From positions 3,470,074-3,534,073 of the forward strand of contig NZ_CP010029.1 in assembly GCF_001656035.1 (NCBI RefSeq): 64,000 nucleotides of DNA, read 5' to 3'. The number at the start of each line of letters is the position of its first letter. Position 1 is the stretch's first letter. A model generated the notes under the pieces. The model was not told the origin of the DNA, made no database searches, and worked only from the letters and a program-made list of their open reading frames with translations. Of this stretch, positions 49,327 to 61,731 are shown piece by piece. The translations under genes were made by a program, and so were the position numbers. This stretch comes from Yersinia entomophaga. GTDB taxonomy: Bacteria > Pseudomonadota > Gammaproteobacteria > Enterobacterales > Enterobacteriaceae.

Positions 49327-50450
49327 GCGATCAATTGTTCCATAATGCGTTGATACATGCGGCTAAGTAACTGCAAATCAGCCGCGTTAACGCATTCATT
49401 TACTTTGTGAATAGTGGCGTTAACCGGGCCTAGTTCAACCACCTGTGCGCCCATCAGTGCGATAAAACGCCCATCGGAGGTGCCGCCGGTGGTCAATAGT
49501 TGAGGCGTCACCTCATTATACAACTCTACCGCGTTCACCACCGCATCCACTAAAGCTCCGCGTGCGGTCAGGAACGGCTGACCGGAAAGCACCCAATCGA
49601 TGCTGTAATTGAGTTGATGGCGCTCCAGCAAAGCTTCGACACGCTGCCGGATGAGCGCATCGGTCAATTCGGTGCTGAAACGGAAGTTAAACTGAACGTA
49701 AAGTTCGCCTGGGATAACGTTGTTGCTGCCGGTTCCCGCTTGCACGTTGGCAATTTGCATACTGGTCGCCGGGAAGAATTCGTTGCCTTCATCCCATTGA
49801 GTGGTAACCAGTTCCTGCAATGCAGGCATCGCGCGATGCACCGGATTATCCGCCAGATGAGGATAAGCGACGTGACCTTGAACGCCATGAATACGCAGAT
49901 TGGCGGTGATTGACCCGCGGCGGCCATTTTTCACCACGTCACCGACGCGTTCAGTGCTGGATGGTTCACCAACCAGACAATAGTCCAGCCGCTCGTTACG
50001 TGCCATCAGCGTGTTGACCACTTTCACCGTGCCGTTAATCGCCTTCGCTTCTTCATCGGAGGTGATCATAAAGGCCAGACGCCCTTTATGATTCGGATTA
50101 GCGGCGACGAAACGCTCAGCGGCCACTACCATTGCGGCGAGTGAACCTTTCATGTCGGCAGCACCACGGCCATAAAGCATACCGTCCCGAATGACCGGAT
50201 CGAACGGCGGATTAGTCCAATGGCTTTCATCGCCGGTGGGCACCACATCGGTATGGCCGGCAAAAGCCAGGGTTTCGCCTTCACCGCGCCACGCCCAGAA
50301 ATTTAGCGTATCGCCAAAATTCATCGGTTCGACGGTAAAACCAATCGCCTGTAGGCGCTGGATCATCATCTCCTGACAACCGGCATCTTCTGGGCTGAGA
50401 GAGGGGCGACGGATTAACTGTTGGGCAAGTTCAATAACGGGGCAGCTCAT
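49323..50450 (-). CDS. dapE: Succinyl-diaminopimelate desuccinylase DapE
   Basis: 375 residues from ATG 50450, which begins [20 protein letters not shown] as in E. coli (375); the frame extends to 50468. M20 di-zinc peptidase: [10 protein letters not shown] (first His and catalytic Asp), [11 protein letters not shown] (bridging Asp), TSDEEA (catalytic Glu pair), and C-terminal [10 protein letters not shown] (last His). Removes succinate from N-succinyl-LL-diaminopimelate in the lysine/peptidoglycan pathway. The gene starts one base after the yffB stop. Confidence 0.97.
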   Translation of the reverse strand: MSCPVIELAQQLIRRPSLSPEDAGCQEMMIQRLQAIGFTVEPMNFGDTLNFWAWRGEGETLAFAGHTDVVPTGDESHWTNPPFDPVIRDGMLYGRGAADMKGSLAAMVVAAERFVAANPNHKGRLAFMITSDEEAKAINGTVKVVNTLMARNERLDYCLVGEPSSTERVGDVVKNGRRGSITANLRIHGVQGHVAYPHLADNPVHRAMPALQELVTTQWDEGNEFFPATSMQIANVQAGTGSNNVIPGELYVQFNFRFSTELTDALIRQRVEALLERHQLNYSIDWVLSGQPFLTARGALVDAVVNAVELYNEVTPQLLTTGGTSDGRFIALMGAQVVELGPVNATIHKVNECVNAADLQLLSRMYQRIMEQLIA

Positions 50451-50451
50451 C

Positions 50452-50835
50452 TTAACGCACCTCTGCAAAAAACTGTTGATAGCTCTCAGGTTTGAAACCG
50501 AGCAAAATGCCGCCGTTTGCCGCTTCCAGCACCGGGCGTTTAATGATTGCCGGTTGTTCCAGCATTAGAGCCTTGGCGGTATGCGCATCGACCACGGCGG
50601 CGCGCTGCGCTTCATCCAGTTTACGCCAGGTGGTGCCGCGAGTATTCAGCAGGGATTCCCAGCCTAAATGTTCGATAAAACCTTGCAAAAGCGTATCGGT
50701 TAATCCGTCAACGCGGTAATCGTGAAACCTATAGGGAATCGCGTTGTCTTCCAGCCAGCGGCGGGCCTTTTTAATCGTGTCGCAATTTTTAATGCCATAG
50801 AGGCTAATTGGGGGATTTTCCGGGCTATCTGACAT
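50452..50835 (-). CDS. yffB: YffB, ArsC/Spx-family protein
   Basis: 127 residues from ATG 50835 (a nearby ATG at 50844 is possible). Thioredoxin-like ArsC fold with [16 protein letters not shown], whose single Cys is the active-site candidate, and [23 protein letters not shown]. coli YffB (118) has no proven activity; glutathione-dependent thiol reductase has been proposed. First gene of yffB-dapE-M15-ypfN, all closely packed. Confidence 0.92.
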   Translation of the reverse strand: MSDSPENPPISLYGIKNCDTIKKARRWLEDNAIPYRFHDYRVDGLTDTLLQGFIEHLGWESLLNTRGTTWRKLDEAQRAAVVDAHTAKALMLEQPAIIKRPVLEAANGGILLGFKPESYQQFFAEVR

Positions 50836-51080
50836 AAATAACAATGGCCTCTACAAAATTATGGGCAAATGAGTGCGGGTAAACCCAAAAGTTGTATGGA
50901 ACCTCGGATTTAGGCTACATCACATAATGCGGCAAAATGCCCTGTGAATCCAGACGGCTATTGTCGTATTCCCTCAATGGGGTATTTCGCGCAGGTTGAG
51001 CCGGAGAGGGTTGCCATTTCAGTTTATGTCCTGATAACGTAGATCCTTATTTCGGTGCTTGTTTAGATAGGGATATTAAT

Positions 51081-51623
51081 ATGCAGGGAATATTACGCTT
51101 TTGTGTTTTTTTCGGATGTTGTATGACGATGTTTACAGCCAGTGCTGCCGGGCCAGATGGCGTATTTTCGCTGATTGATCAGCGTTTATCTTATATGAAA
51201 GATGTCGCGGGCTATAAGGCCGCCCATCATCTGCCTATTGAAGATTTAGCGCAGGAAAAACGGGTATTGCAGCAGGTGATGGATGAGGCTGAAAGAAAGG
51301 GGATTGATCCTGAATCGATTAAACCCTTCTTTATCGCTTCGATGGATGCGGCTAAGGCGATTCAATATCGTTATCGGGCCGAGTGGTTATCTAAACCGGC
51401 AAAGGGATGGGAACTACGCAGCCTAGATAAAATCCGGCCTGAAATCGCCAATTTAAGTAAGCAATTGATCGCAGAAATTTATTCGCTACTGGCTTCCGGT
51501 CAAACCATTGAACAGAGCGAACGGCCACGTTTTATGGATATCGTGCATCAGATGAATTTGAATGATAATGATAAAATGCGTTTATTCTCAACTCTACGGT
51601 TAATTAAACTGAGTCAGAAATAA
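51081..51623 (+). CDS. aroQ: Periplasmic (AroQ-gamma) chorismate mutase
   Basis: 180 residues with a cleavable signal peptide (about 1-22, ...TASAAG). The mature protein has the AroQ helical pattern: VFSLIDQRLSYMKDVAGYKAAHHLPIEDLAQEKRVL, with Arg (IDQR) and Lys (KDVAGYK) at positions expected to bind chorismate, then a second helical repeat. Secreted AroQ-gamma enzymes are known in Yersinia pestis, Salmonella and Mycobacterium tuberculosis; they convert chorismate to prephenate outside the cytoplasm, for reasons still debated. Not an E. coli gene. Own promoter region of about 240 bases and its own terminator. Confidence 0.85.
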   Translation: MQGILRFCVFFGCCMTMFTASAAGPDGVFSLIDQRLSYMKDVAGYKAAHHLPIEDLAQEKRVLQQVMDEAERKGIDPESIKPFFIASMDAAKAIQYRYRAEWLSKPAKGWELRSLDKIRPEIANLSKQLIAEIYSLLASGQTIEQSERPRFMDIVHQMNLNDNDKMRLFSTLRLIKLSQK

Positions 51624-51630
51624 TGCAATT

Positions 51631-51650
51631 GCCACCCCGTTGCGGGTGGC
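51631..51650 (+). terminator. Terminator between the aroQ-gamma and TPR genes
   Basis: GCCACCC-CGTTGC-GGGTGGC followed by GTTTCTT, 8 bases after the aroQ stop, between convergent genes. Confidence 0.8.
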
Positions 51651-51680
51651 GTTTCTTAGATTAGCCATTTATTCTCTGCA

Positions 51681-52154
51681 TCAGCCAATCCGATCCAAGT
51701 CTGCTGCGTACTGTCGAATTGCCCGTTGATATAGGCTGATTTCTTTATGGTTAGAGGTTTCTGCCAGAAGCAATAGCAATGAGGCGACAGCGTCTTTGGT
51801 TTCGCCCAGATTATATAACGTCATGGCGCGAAATAGCGTTATCTCTTTGGCATCAGGGAATTGCGTTAATGCCTTTTCGAATACATCCAGCGATTCTTTA
51901 TATAGACCCAGAGTACGGTAGGTACTGCCTAATCCCAGATAAACTGCCTGTAATTCTTCTGCGCCCAGATGGTTGTCAATGGCGGTCAGATAAAATGGAA
52001 TCGCCTGCATTTCTAAACCCTGAACGTCGTACAACGAGGCAATTTTATGCAGCAGGCTACCGTTATGGGGATCTTCAACCAGTAATTTGAATGCCAAAGT
52101 CATGGCATCGTCATAACGGCCCAGTTTTTCCAGAGAATCTATGGTGTGTTTCAT
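51681..52154 (-). CDS. Tetratricopeptide-repeat protein
   Basis: 157 residues made of about four TPR units (ALTQFPDAKEITLFRAMTLYNLGET, AVYLGLGSTYRTLGLYKESLDVFEKAL and others). No signal peptide or catalytic domain. Likely a small protein-interaction adaptor; the specific partner cannot be named. ATG 52154 is the start. It is convergent with aroQ-gamma and divergent from ypfM. Confidence 0.8.
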   Translation of the reverse strand: MKHTIDSLEKLGRYDDAMTLAFKLLVEDPHNGSLLHKIASLYDVQGLEMQAIPFYLTAIDNHLGAEELQAVYLGLGSTYRTLGLYKESLDVFEKALTQFPDAKEITLFRAMTLYNLGETKDAVASLLLLLAETSNHKEISLYQRAIRQYAADLDRIG

Positions 52155-52321
52155 GGCATATGGCGCGTTAATGTGAGAATAACCCGCACGCTACTCTGTC
52201 GGGCTGAAACAGGCAAGCCTGCATGTGTAATAACCTGAGTTATTTCAATATCTCCGCCAACGAAATTATATCCTAAATGATTAGTCTATTATTTCGCCTT
52301 TATTTGTTCGAAAACTAATCG

Positions 52322-52334
52322 TATAATCACGGCG
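52322..52334 (+). promoter_or_regulatory. ypfM promoter -10 element
   Basis: A perfect TATAAT at 52322-52327 sits 26-31 bases before the ypfM ATG, predicting a short leader of about 20 nt with a start near 52334. Confidence 0.6.
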
Positions 52335-52352
52335 GTTATTAGAGAGGACATT

Positions 52353-52415
52353 ATGGTTGATGTAGAGTTAAACACATGGAAAGAGTTTATCGAGTCAATG
52401 CTGAGTAAGGCATAA
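52353..52415 (+). CDS. ypfM: YpfM microprotein
   Basis: A 20-residue peptide: MVDVELNTWKEF, then IESMLSKA. E. coli YpfM (19 residues, MIERELGNWKDFIEVMLRK) has the same E-L-x-x-W-K-x-F-I-E-x-M-L pattern and the same position next to acrD. ATG 52353 has GAGAGGA 5-6 bases upstream. The peptide is amphipathic and has no signal; E. coli YpfM is known to be expressed but its role is unknown. A hairpin and a strong terminator follow, making a self-contained transcript of about 190 nt. Confidence 0.88.
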   Translation: MVDVELNTWKEFIESMLSKA

Positions 52416-52472
52416 TTCGATAAATGAGTAATAGCGGTTGATGCTATTTTGTATGACTTAGATTTACCCAGG

Positions 52473-52525
52473 GAGCGAGTGACTCGCTCGCAAAAAGGCA
52501 GGTTCTCAAAGAATCTGCCTTTTTT
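52473..52525 (+). terminator. ypfM terminator with an extra upstream hairpin
   Basis: GAGCGAGT-GA-CTCGCTC style hairpin (about 52474-52490), then GGCAGGTTCT-CAA-AGAATCTGCC (52497-52519, one G-U pair) followed by six T. The second is a textbook intrinsic terminator. Confidence 0.85.
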
Positions 52526-52771
52526 ATTTGGGTCACGGCACGTTTGATATGAAAGCTATTTTAGATGTCGTCAATATTATTCACGTTATCCGATGAATAA
52601 CTTATCAAATAACAATAACTTTTTAGTCGACATTAATAATGTGGTTTTCTCCGCTGAATGTATTACTTCCTCTATTTATTAGGAAATAATTTAGCAGGGG
52701 ATTGTTAAGGAAAATTTAATATTGATTAATCATTCACTCATACAATATCGTTATTTTTTTCTGAAGATGTG
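52526..52771. other. AT-rich spacer between ypfM and acrD
   Basis: About 245 AT-rich bases between the ypfM terminator and the acrD 3' hairpin. No open frame, repeat or RNA recognised. Confidence 0.4.
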
Positions 52772-52809
52772 GCGCCAATCAATTCACTGAAATAGTGAAC
52801 GATTGGCGC
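52772..52809 (-). terminator. Hairpin downstream of acrD
   Basis: GCGCCAATC pairs with GATTGGCGC (9 bp), and inside it TTCACT pairs with AGTGAA, giving a long stem 23 bases after the acrD stop. A U tract is missing on the minus strand. Confidence 0.6.
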
Positions 52810-52832
52810 AATCATTGTGAATGAATAAAGAA

Positions 52833-55800
52833 TTAGTGCTCATCAGCCTGATTAGGCTGGCTCCCACGAATCGGCCTTCCCGGGAAACGACGGCGAACCA
52901 AAACAAAGAATAATGGCACGAAGAAGATGGCTAGAACCGTCGCTGAAATCATGCCGCCCATGACGCCGGTACCCACAGCGTGCTGGCTGCCAGAGCCTGC
53001 GCCCTGACTGATAGCCATAGGCAATACGCCGAAGATAAAGGCCAATGAAGTCATCAAAATAGGTCTGAGGCGTTGACGCGAGGCCTCCAGCGTGGCTTGA
53101 ACCAGATCTTTGCCTTTGTTATTTAATTCATTGGCAAACTCGACTATTAAAATGGCGTTTTTGGCCGATAGCCCGATGATAGTCAACAATCCGACCTGGA
53201 AATACACATCGTTTTCCAGCCCGCGCATCCAGGTCGCCGCGACGGCACCAATCACCCCCAAAGGCACTACCAGCATAACGGAGAACGGAATAGACCAGCT
53301 CTCATACAGCGCTGCCAGACACAGGAACACCACTAATAACGAGATAGCGTAAAGCGCCGGAGCCTGTGAACCGGACAGGCGTTCCTGATAGGACATGCCT
53401 GTCCATTCCAGCCCGAAACCATTCGGTAACTGGCTCACCAGCTTTTCCATGATGTCCATTGCAGCACCGGTACTGACGCCTTGGGCGGCTTCCCCGACAA
53501 TTTCCAGTGCGGAATAACCGTTGTAACGCTCGAGACGCGGCGAGCCAAATTCCCAGCGGGTAGTGGCAAAGGCAGAGAAAGGCACCATGCCGCCGCTATT
53601 ATTCCGGACATACCACTTATTGATGTCTTCCGGCAGCATTCGAGCGGTAGCTTCCGCCTGAACGTAAACTTTCTTCACCCGTCCGCGGTCGACAAAGTCA
53701 TTCACATAAGTTGAGCCCCAGGCGGTTTTCAGCGTGTTATTAATATCATCCAGCGATACGCCCAGTGCCTGAGCCTTGCGTTGATCGATATCGATTTGCA
53801 GCTGCGGGCTGTCGTCCAGACCGTTATGACGAACTCGCGTCAGCTCTGGCTGTTTGGCCGCTAGCTGTAACAGTTCATCCCGCGCGGCCATTAATTTATC
53901 GTGCCCCTGACCGCCGTGGTCCTGCAATTCCAGATCAAAGCCAGAGGAGTTGCCCAGACCTGAAATTGCTGAGGGACTACTGGCTGAAACCTTGGCTTCA
54001 GTAATTTTGTTAAAAGCCTGGGTTGCCCGCTCAATAATGGCAAAAGAAGAATCCTGACTGTTGGATCGCTGATCCCAGCTTTTCAAACGGACAAACAGGC
54101 GAGCAACGTTTTGCCCGTTACCGCCGGGGCCTGAACCCACGGTAGAAAACACCGATAGCACGTTATTTTTTTCTTCCGTCAGGAGGTAATTCTCCACTTT
54201 TTCCACTACTTTCAGCGTTTGTTGCTGAGTGGAACCGACGGGTAACTGAACCTGAGCCATAAATACGCCGCGGTCTTCCTGCGGTAAAAACGAAGTCGGT
54301 AACTTGAGGAATAAAAACGCCAGGCCGCCGAGTAAGAGTAAATAAACCAGGATATAGCGCAGGCTATGATGTAAAACCCGAGCGACGCCGTTTTCATAGC
54401 GTTTCGCATTGCGGTCAAACATACGGTTAAACCAGCCAAAGAATCCACGTTTACCGTGATGATGCCCGGCTACGACCGGTTTGAGTAAGGTGGCGCACAG
54501 CGCTGGCGTCAGGATGAGAGCGACTAAAACCGACAGAACCATGGCAGAAACGATAGTAATAGAGAACTGACGGTAAATCGCGCCGGTCGTGCCGCCAAAG
54601 AAGGCCATAGGGATAAATACCGCTGAAAGCACCAGTGCGATACCGACTAACGCCCCTTGTATCTGCCCCATAGATTTCCGTGTGGCTTCTCTTGGTGGCA
54701 ATCCTTCTTCGCTCATGACGCGTTCGACGTTTTCCACCACCACGATGGCGTCATCTACCAACAGCCCAATGGCTAATACCACGGCAAAAAGGGTGAGGGT
54801 GTTAATGCTAAACCCGAAAGCCGACAAAATGGCGAACGTCCCCAATAACACTACCGGAACGGCGATGGTCGGAATTAAAGTAGCACGGAAATTTTGTAAA
54901 AACAGATACATAACCAGAAACACCAATAGCACCGCTTCAACCAGGGTTTTGACTACGTCTTTGATTGAGGCTTGTACGAAAGGGGTAGTTTCGTAAGCGA
55001 TTTTGGCTTCCAGCCCGTGGGGGAAGAACGGAGCCAGTTCGGCAATACGCGCTTTCACGAGCTTATCGGTTTGTAATTCATTGGCACCAGAGGCCAGTTT
55101 GATACCCATTCCTGACGCGGGCTGCCCGTTAAACCGGCTGAGATAATCATATTTCTCTGCACCCAGCTCAACTTTTGCGACATCGCCTAAGGTCACCAAT
55201 GAGCCGTCTTGATTCACCCGTAGGGTAATTTCACGGAACTGTTCTGGGGTTTGCAATTGGGATTGAGCGTTCATGGTGGCATTCAGTGCTTGATTATCCA
55301 CCGAAGGCGTACCGCCAAGCTGCCCGACGGCAATCTGACTGTTCTGGGATTTGATGGCATCCACGACATCCTGAGTGGTTAATCGGTAGTTAGTTAGCTT
55401 GGAAGGATCGAGCCAAATGCGCATAGCATATTGGGAACCAAAGGCATCCACGCTGCCGACGCCTTCAATACGGCTGATTGGATCTTGCAGGTTACTGGCC
55501 ACATAATCGGCAATATCCTGTTTATCCATGCTGCCGTCGGTAGAGACAAACGCGAGCATCATCAGGGTATTATCACCAGATTTAGAGACGTTAACCCCTT
55601 GTTGCTGGACATCCTGCGGTAACTTTTTAACCGCAGACTGTAACTGGTTCTGCACCTGCTGCATGGCTTCATTTGGATCGGTGCCGGCCTGGAAAGTCAG
55701 CGTGACGCTGGCACTCCCGGCATTACTGCTCTGGGAGGACATATACAGCAGGTTGTCCAGGCCTGTCATGCTCTGTTCGATTACCTGAGTGACGGTGTTT

Positions 55801-55973
55801 TCGAGCGTTTGAGCCGACGCACCCGGATAACTGGCAGAAATCCGCACATTTGGCGGAGCCAGATTAGGATACTGTTCGACGGGTAAAGAGAAAATGGCCA
55901 ACATCCCGGTCAGGCAGAGAATTATCGCTAACACCCATGCAAAAATGGGGCGATCGATGAAGAAATTTGCCAT
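52833..55973 (-). CDS. acrD: RND multidrug efflux pump AcrD
   Basis: 1046 residues, inner-membrane RND transporter with 12 membrane helices and two large periplasmic loops. N-terminus [25 protein letters not shown]4 proton-relay pair DD in [19 protein letters not shown]10 Lys in [14 protein letters not shown]. Assigned acrD over acrB by its place beside ypfM and narP/nap and the absence of an adaptor gene: AcrD borrows AcrA and TolC. AcrD exports aminoglycosides and other hydrophilic amphiphiles. A BaeR-like site lies upstream, so BaeSR may drive it. Confidence 0.92.
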   Translation of the reverse strand: MANFFIDRPIFAWVLAIILCLTGMLAIFSLPVEQYPNLAPPNVRISASYPGASAQTLENTVTQVIEQSMTGLDNLLYMSSQSSNAGSASVTLTFQAGTDPNEAMQQVQNQLQSAVKKLPQDVQQQGVNVSKSGDNTLMMLAFVSTDGSMDKQDIADYVASNLQDPISRIEGVGSVDAFGSQYAMRIWLDPSKLTNYRLTTQDVVDAIKSQNSQIAVGQLGGTPSVDNQALNATMNAQSQLQTPEQFREITLRVNQDGSLVTLGDVAKVELGAEKYDYLSRFNGQPASGMGIKLASGANELQTDKLVKARIAELAPFFPHGLEAKIAYETTPFVQASIKDVVKTLVEAVLLVFLVMYLFLQNFRATLIPTIAVPVVLLGTFAILSAFGFSINTLTLFAVVLAIGLLVDDAIVVVENVERVMSEEGLPPREATRKSMGQIQGALVGIALVLSAVFIPMAFFGGTTGAIYRQFSITIVSAMVLSVLVALILTPALCATLLKPVVAGHHHGKRGFFGWFNRMFDRNAKRYENGVARVLHHSLRYILVYLLLLGGLAFLFLKLPTSFLPQEDRGVFMAQVQLPVGSTQQQTLKVVEKVENYLLTEEKNNVLSVFSTVGSGPGGNGQNVARLFVRLKSWDQRSNSQDSSFAIIERATQAFNKITEAKVSASSPSAISGLGNSSGFDLELQDHGGQGHDKLMAARDELLQLAAKQPELTRVRHNGLDDSPQLQIDIDQRKAQALGVSLDDINNTLKTAWGSTYVNDFVDRGRVKKVYVQAEATARMLPEDINKWYVRNNSGGMVPFSAFATTRWEFGSPRLERYNGYSALEIVGEAAQGVSTGAAMDIMEKLVSQLPNGFGLEWTGMSYQERLSGSQAPALYAISLLVVFLCLAALYESWSIPFSVMLVVPLGVIGAVAATWMRGLENDVYFQVGLLTIIGLSAKNAILIVEFANELNNKGKDLVQATLEASRQRLRPILMTSLAFIFGVLPMAISQGAGSGSQHAVGTGVMGGMISATVLAIFFVPLFFVLVRRRFPGRPIRGSQPNQADEH

Positions 55974-56065
55974 GTAGCGGGAACCTCGTTAAGCGTGACC
56001 TTATCACTGGAATAGGAAAAATATTACTTTTGTGAATCTGTCGCTACTTTACGTGTGAATCAGTG

Positions 56066-56083
56066 ATGAAACGTGGAGAAAAA
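56066..56083 (-). promoter_or_regulatory. Candidate BaeR box upstream of acrD
   Basis: On the minus strand TTTTTCTCCACGTTTCAT starts with ten bases identical to the BaeR consensus TTTTTCTCCATDATTGGC; the second half is weaker. It is 93-110 bases before the acrD start. BaeR control of acrD is established in E. coli and Salmonella. Confidence 0.6.
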
Positions 56084-56263
56084 AAGGAGATAGTGTAAAA
56101 AAACACAAGGTCGCTTTTTTTTGCTGCCTTATTGCTCATAACTCGCGATATCCAGAGGTTATTTCTCATCGCGCAGATTGATGTCCGGCGGTTTGGCGTC
56201 GAACAGCAATGTCGCCTGAGAACGTCCTTGAACCAAAATAGTATCTTTAAACAGGATATAACT

Positions 56264-56542
56264 ATGGAACTCAATCCGGTATTCGCCCGGCGACTTTATC
56301 TGTGCTGGTTACTTAGTGTAAGTGATAAGCCCAATGTGCCGCGATTAATGGCGTTAACCGGCTGGCCGCGGCGCACCTTGCAGGACGTGTTGAAAGCCTT
56401 GCCGGGGCTGGGCGTCACTTTAACCTTTGTTCAGGACGGGATAAGAAATAATGACGGTTTTTACTGCCTGGAAAGCTGGGGGCCGCTGAATAAAAAGTGG
56501 GTGCTGGAGCACCATAAAGTCATTTTAGCGGCCATAGAGTAG
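56264..56542 (+). CDS. Small winged-helix DNA-binding protein (HTH_43-type)
   Basis: 92 residues from ATG 56264 (AGGA 8 bases upstream; an upstream extension to 56132 has no similarity). MELNPVFARRLYLCWLLSVSDKPNVPRLMALTGWPRRTLQDVLKAL is a helix-turn-helix recognition segment, followed by a wing with RNNDGFY and WGPLNKKWV. Matches my memory of the PF09904 winged-helix family of gammaproteobacteria, a putative regulator with unknown targets. Convergent with narP (22-base gap) and divergent from acrD. Confidence 0.75.
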   Translation: MELNPVFARRLYLCWLLSVSDKPNVPRLMALTGWPRRTLQDVLKALPGLGVTLTFVQDGIRNNDGFYCLESWGPLNKKWVLEHHKVILAAIE

Positions 56543-56564
56543 CCCCGGTTGACCGGGGTTAGTC

Positions 56565-57194
56565 TCAGTGGCGCTTGTTTTCCAGATACAAAATGGTGGC
56601 GGCGACCCGTGAACGCACATTCAGTTTACGTAACAGGTTACGAATATGAACTTTCACCGTTTCTTCGGAAATATGTAGCTCGAAAGCTACCTGTTTATTG
56701 GACATGCCGCGCGCAACTTCCTGAAGAACATCCAATTCACGCTCGGTTAGTTCTGCAAAGGGATTAATCTGTTCGTGGCGAGAGGAGAGATACTCTTGCA
56801 CTTCTTCGCTGAACACGCTTTCTCCCTGAGCGGCCTGCCGCAAATGCTCCAGCAGAATTTCTGGCTCGCTGTCTTTTAACAGGTATCCGTCGGCGCCGGC
56901 GTCAATCATGGCGTACACGTCGCTGCGGGCGTCCGAAACGGTTAATACGATAATTCTGGCGCCAATGCCGTCGTTACGTAACGCTTTCAGCGTGTCTAAG
57001 CCGTTCATTCCCTTCATATTCAAATCGAGCAAAATAACGTCGGGTAGAGTTTGACTGGCCAATTCCAATGCTTCTTCGCCGTTATTGGCTTCGGCGACTA
57101 CGGTAAATGCCGTTTCCAGTTCTAACAGCTGCCTGATGCCGCGACGCATTAACGGATGGTCGTCAACAATCATAATGGTGTGATTTGTCGTCAT
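56565..57194 (-). CDS. narP: NarP nitrate/nitrite response regulator
   Basis: 209 residues, NarL/FixJ family. Receiver domain with DD at 11-12, phospho-acceptor Asp57 (ILLDLNMKGMNG) and conserved TVSD and LKDSE. C-terminal LuxR-type HTH: LTERELDVLQEVARGMSNKQVAFELHISEETVKVHIRNLLRKLNV. NarP, phosphorylated by NarQ (and NarX where present), activates nap and other anaerobic genes. Neither narQ nor narX lies in this window. Divergent from the nap operon across 740 bases with NarP-type sites. Confidence 0.94.
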   Translation of the reverse strand: MTTNHTIMIVDDHPLMRRGIRQLLELETAFTVVAEANNGEEALELASQTLPDVILLDLNMKGMNGLDTLKALRNDGIGARIIVLTVSDARSDVYAMIDAGADGYLLKDSEPEILLEHLRQAAQGESVFSEEVQEYLSSRHEQINPFAELTERELDVLQEVARGMSNKQVAFELHISEETVKVHIRNLLRKLNVRSRVAATILYLENKRH

Positions 57195-57935
57195 GATAGG
57201 TAATGCTCCCTGTAGCCAGTAAAACGTACCGCAACAGGCAAGGTTATGCCGATTCCGGTAGCAAGATTATGGTGGAATTACGTGGTGATAGCCGAAAAAC
57301 CTTTAGCCAACCTAAAGTGGATTCTTTTTATTGCGTAACCTGGAACCCATTACGCTCCGTTAAAACGGTACGATCCGCTATTTATTGTACCGCAACCGCC
57401 CTGAATATTATAAACCTGTTCTGCTTTAATTCATGATTTCTGTCTATATAACACGGTAAAACGGTTATTAGGTGATTAATTTTATATGCATACAGTTATG
57501 CGAATTATTTAATAAATAAGATCACCTTGATTATTCTATTTGATAAATAAAATAATCATGAAAATACTGATCGTGCTCATCTTGGCTTAATCTTGATTCA
57601 GCCGTTAGTTAAATCGTTATGTAAAAATATAAATAACGCAAATCGGTTAAAGCAGGAGGGAAAGGACAAATAACGCTGGAAATAATTGATCTGGCGCAAT
57701 CTTTCCCTCTGATTAACTCTAAAGGGTAATTATGTTTTTACCAATAATTGGGTATCTACTGTTACCAAACTAGGGAAACCATTTAGTGGTAATACGAATA
57801 ATAATAATTATCACCATTTTGATTTTCCGGCCAGAGCAGCCGGGTCCTATTTGCTAAACCACATAATAATCTGGAAGCAATTAGGTATTTAAATAAATGG
57901 CAAGCAGTGTTGCCAGCAATGTCAAGGGTATCAGT
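57195..57935. promoter_or_regulatory. narP-nap regulatory region
   Basis: 740 bases without a gene, AT-rich in the middle. Nap side: a possible FNR site TTGATctggCGCAA at 57686-57699 (left half perfect, right half 3 of 5) and a cluster of NarL/NarP 7-2-7 heptamers at 57739-57797. narP side: TACAAT near 57380 on the minus strand is a possible -10. An extra ATG at 57897, in frame with napF, has a weak ribosome site. Confidence 0.6.
57739..57754. promoter_or_regulatory. NarP/NarL binding site, perfect 7-2-7 palindrome
   Basis: TACCAAT-AA-TTGGGTA fits the TACYYMT-N2-AKRRGTA inverted-heptamer arrangement closely. Two weaker copies follow: TACCAAA-CT-AGGGAAA at 57763-57778, and AACCATT-TA-GTGGTAA around 57777-57793. 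Confidence 0.8.
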
Positions 57936-58431
57936 ATGGCCGATTTGTCCCGACGCCGATTGCTTTCAGGGCATTGGCGGCGCAATGCTGACCATTCGTC
58001 TTCCGTTATCCGGCCGCCCTGGTCGGTTGCCGAAGCTGAGTTCACGGCTGGCTGCACGCGCTGCCACGCTTGTATCCACGCCTGCGAAACCGGAGTGCTT
58101 ATTGCCGGCCGCGGGGGGTTCCCCGAGATAGATTTCCAACGTGCCGAATGTACTTTTTGTACTCATTGCGTAACCGCCTGCGAGGCACCGGTTTTTACCT
58201 CGCCGGATCGCGAACCGTGGCAGTTGAAAGCCACATTCTCGGCAAGTTGTCTGCCTTTTAAAGGCATCGAATGCCGTAGCTGTCAGGATAGCTGCGAAAG
58301 CCGGGCGATCGGATTCCGCCCGCGTTTAAACGGCATTGCCCAACCAGAATTAGAGATCGACGCCTGCAACGGATGCGGAGCCTGTGTGCCCGGATGTCCG
58401 GTACAGGCCGTGACTCTTACCCGGAGCGAAG

Positions 58432-58442
<11 letters not shown>
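57936..58442 (+). CDS. napF: NapF iron-sulfur protein
   Basis: 168 residues from ATG 57936 (AAGGG 7 bases upstream; E. coli NapF has 164), preferred over ATG 57897. Contains four cysteine clusters: CTRCHACIHACETG, CTFCTHCVTACEAP, CRSCQDSC, CNGCGACVPGCPV, enough for three or four [4Fe-4S] centres. NapF is cytoplasmic, binds NapA and helps its maturation before export. An SRRRLLSGHWR start resembles a twin-arginine motif but lacks a hydrophobic core. First gene of napFDABC; overlaps napD by 11 bases. Confidence 0.93.
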
Positions 58443-61181
<2,739 letters not shown>

Positions 61182-61267
61182 CCCTGATACCCAGCCTGCT
61201 GTCGGAGCCGTTTTAAGGCACGCAGGCCGATTTAGGGAAAGATGAAGTGTCTTTCGGGAGCCAAATA

Positions 61268-61720
61268 ATGAACAACAAAATGTTTAAGTCGTTTAGCCGC
61301 TGGTTGGTGCTAGTGGCACTGATTTTGGGCGGAGCGGCTTATGCCGCCAGCAATGTCGAAATGGATTTGAGCCAATCGCCGGAGGTGTCCGGAACTCAGG
61401 AAGGCAAGGTAAAAATGCCTAAACAACAACAGCGTATGGCGCTGAACTATGTTAACCAACCACCGATGATTCCTCACAGCGTGGAGGGTTATCAGGTCAG
61501 CAAAAACACCAATCGCTGCTTACAATGTCACGGCGTGGAACATTATCGCACCACCGGTGCACCGCGCGTCAGTCCGACCCACTTTATCGATCGTGATGGA
61601 AAAGTATCGAGCGAAGTTTCGCCGCGTCGATATTTCTGCCTGCAATGCCATGTGCCGCAAACGGACGCGGCGCCCATTGTAGAAAACACCTTCCAGCCTG
61701 CACCGGGCTTTGGTAAATAA
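61268..61720 (+). CDS. napB: NapB di-haem cytochrome c subunit
   Basis: 150 residues from ATG 61268 (GGGAG 8 bases upstream; E. coli 149). N-terminal signal peptide ending AAYA. Two haem-binding motifs, CLQCHG (at about 88) and CLQCHV, with further His for axial ligation. Passes electrons from NapC to NapA in the periplasm. The upstream spacer after napA is 86 bases; no terminator seen. Confidence 0.95.
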   Translation: MNNKMFKSFSRWLVLVALILGGAAYAASNVEMDLSQSPEVSGTQEGKVKMPKQQQRMALNYVNQPPMIPHSVEGYQVSKNTNRCLQCHGVEHYRTTGAPRVSPTHFIDRDGKVSSEVSPRRYFCLQCHVPQTDAAPIVENTFQPAPGFGK

Positions 61721-61731
61721 CCGAGGTAGTT

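Noticed and set aside
52526..52771. An additional small RNA between ypfM and acrD
   Set aside because: The segment is AT-rich but has no good promoter-terminator pair of its own.
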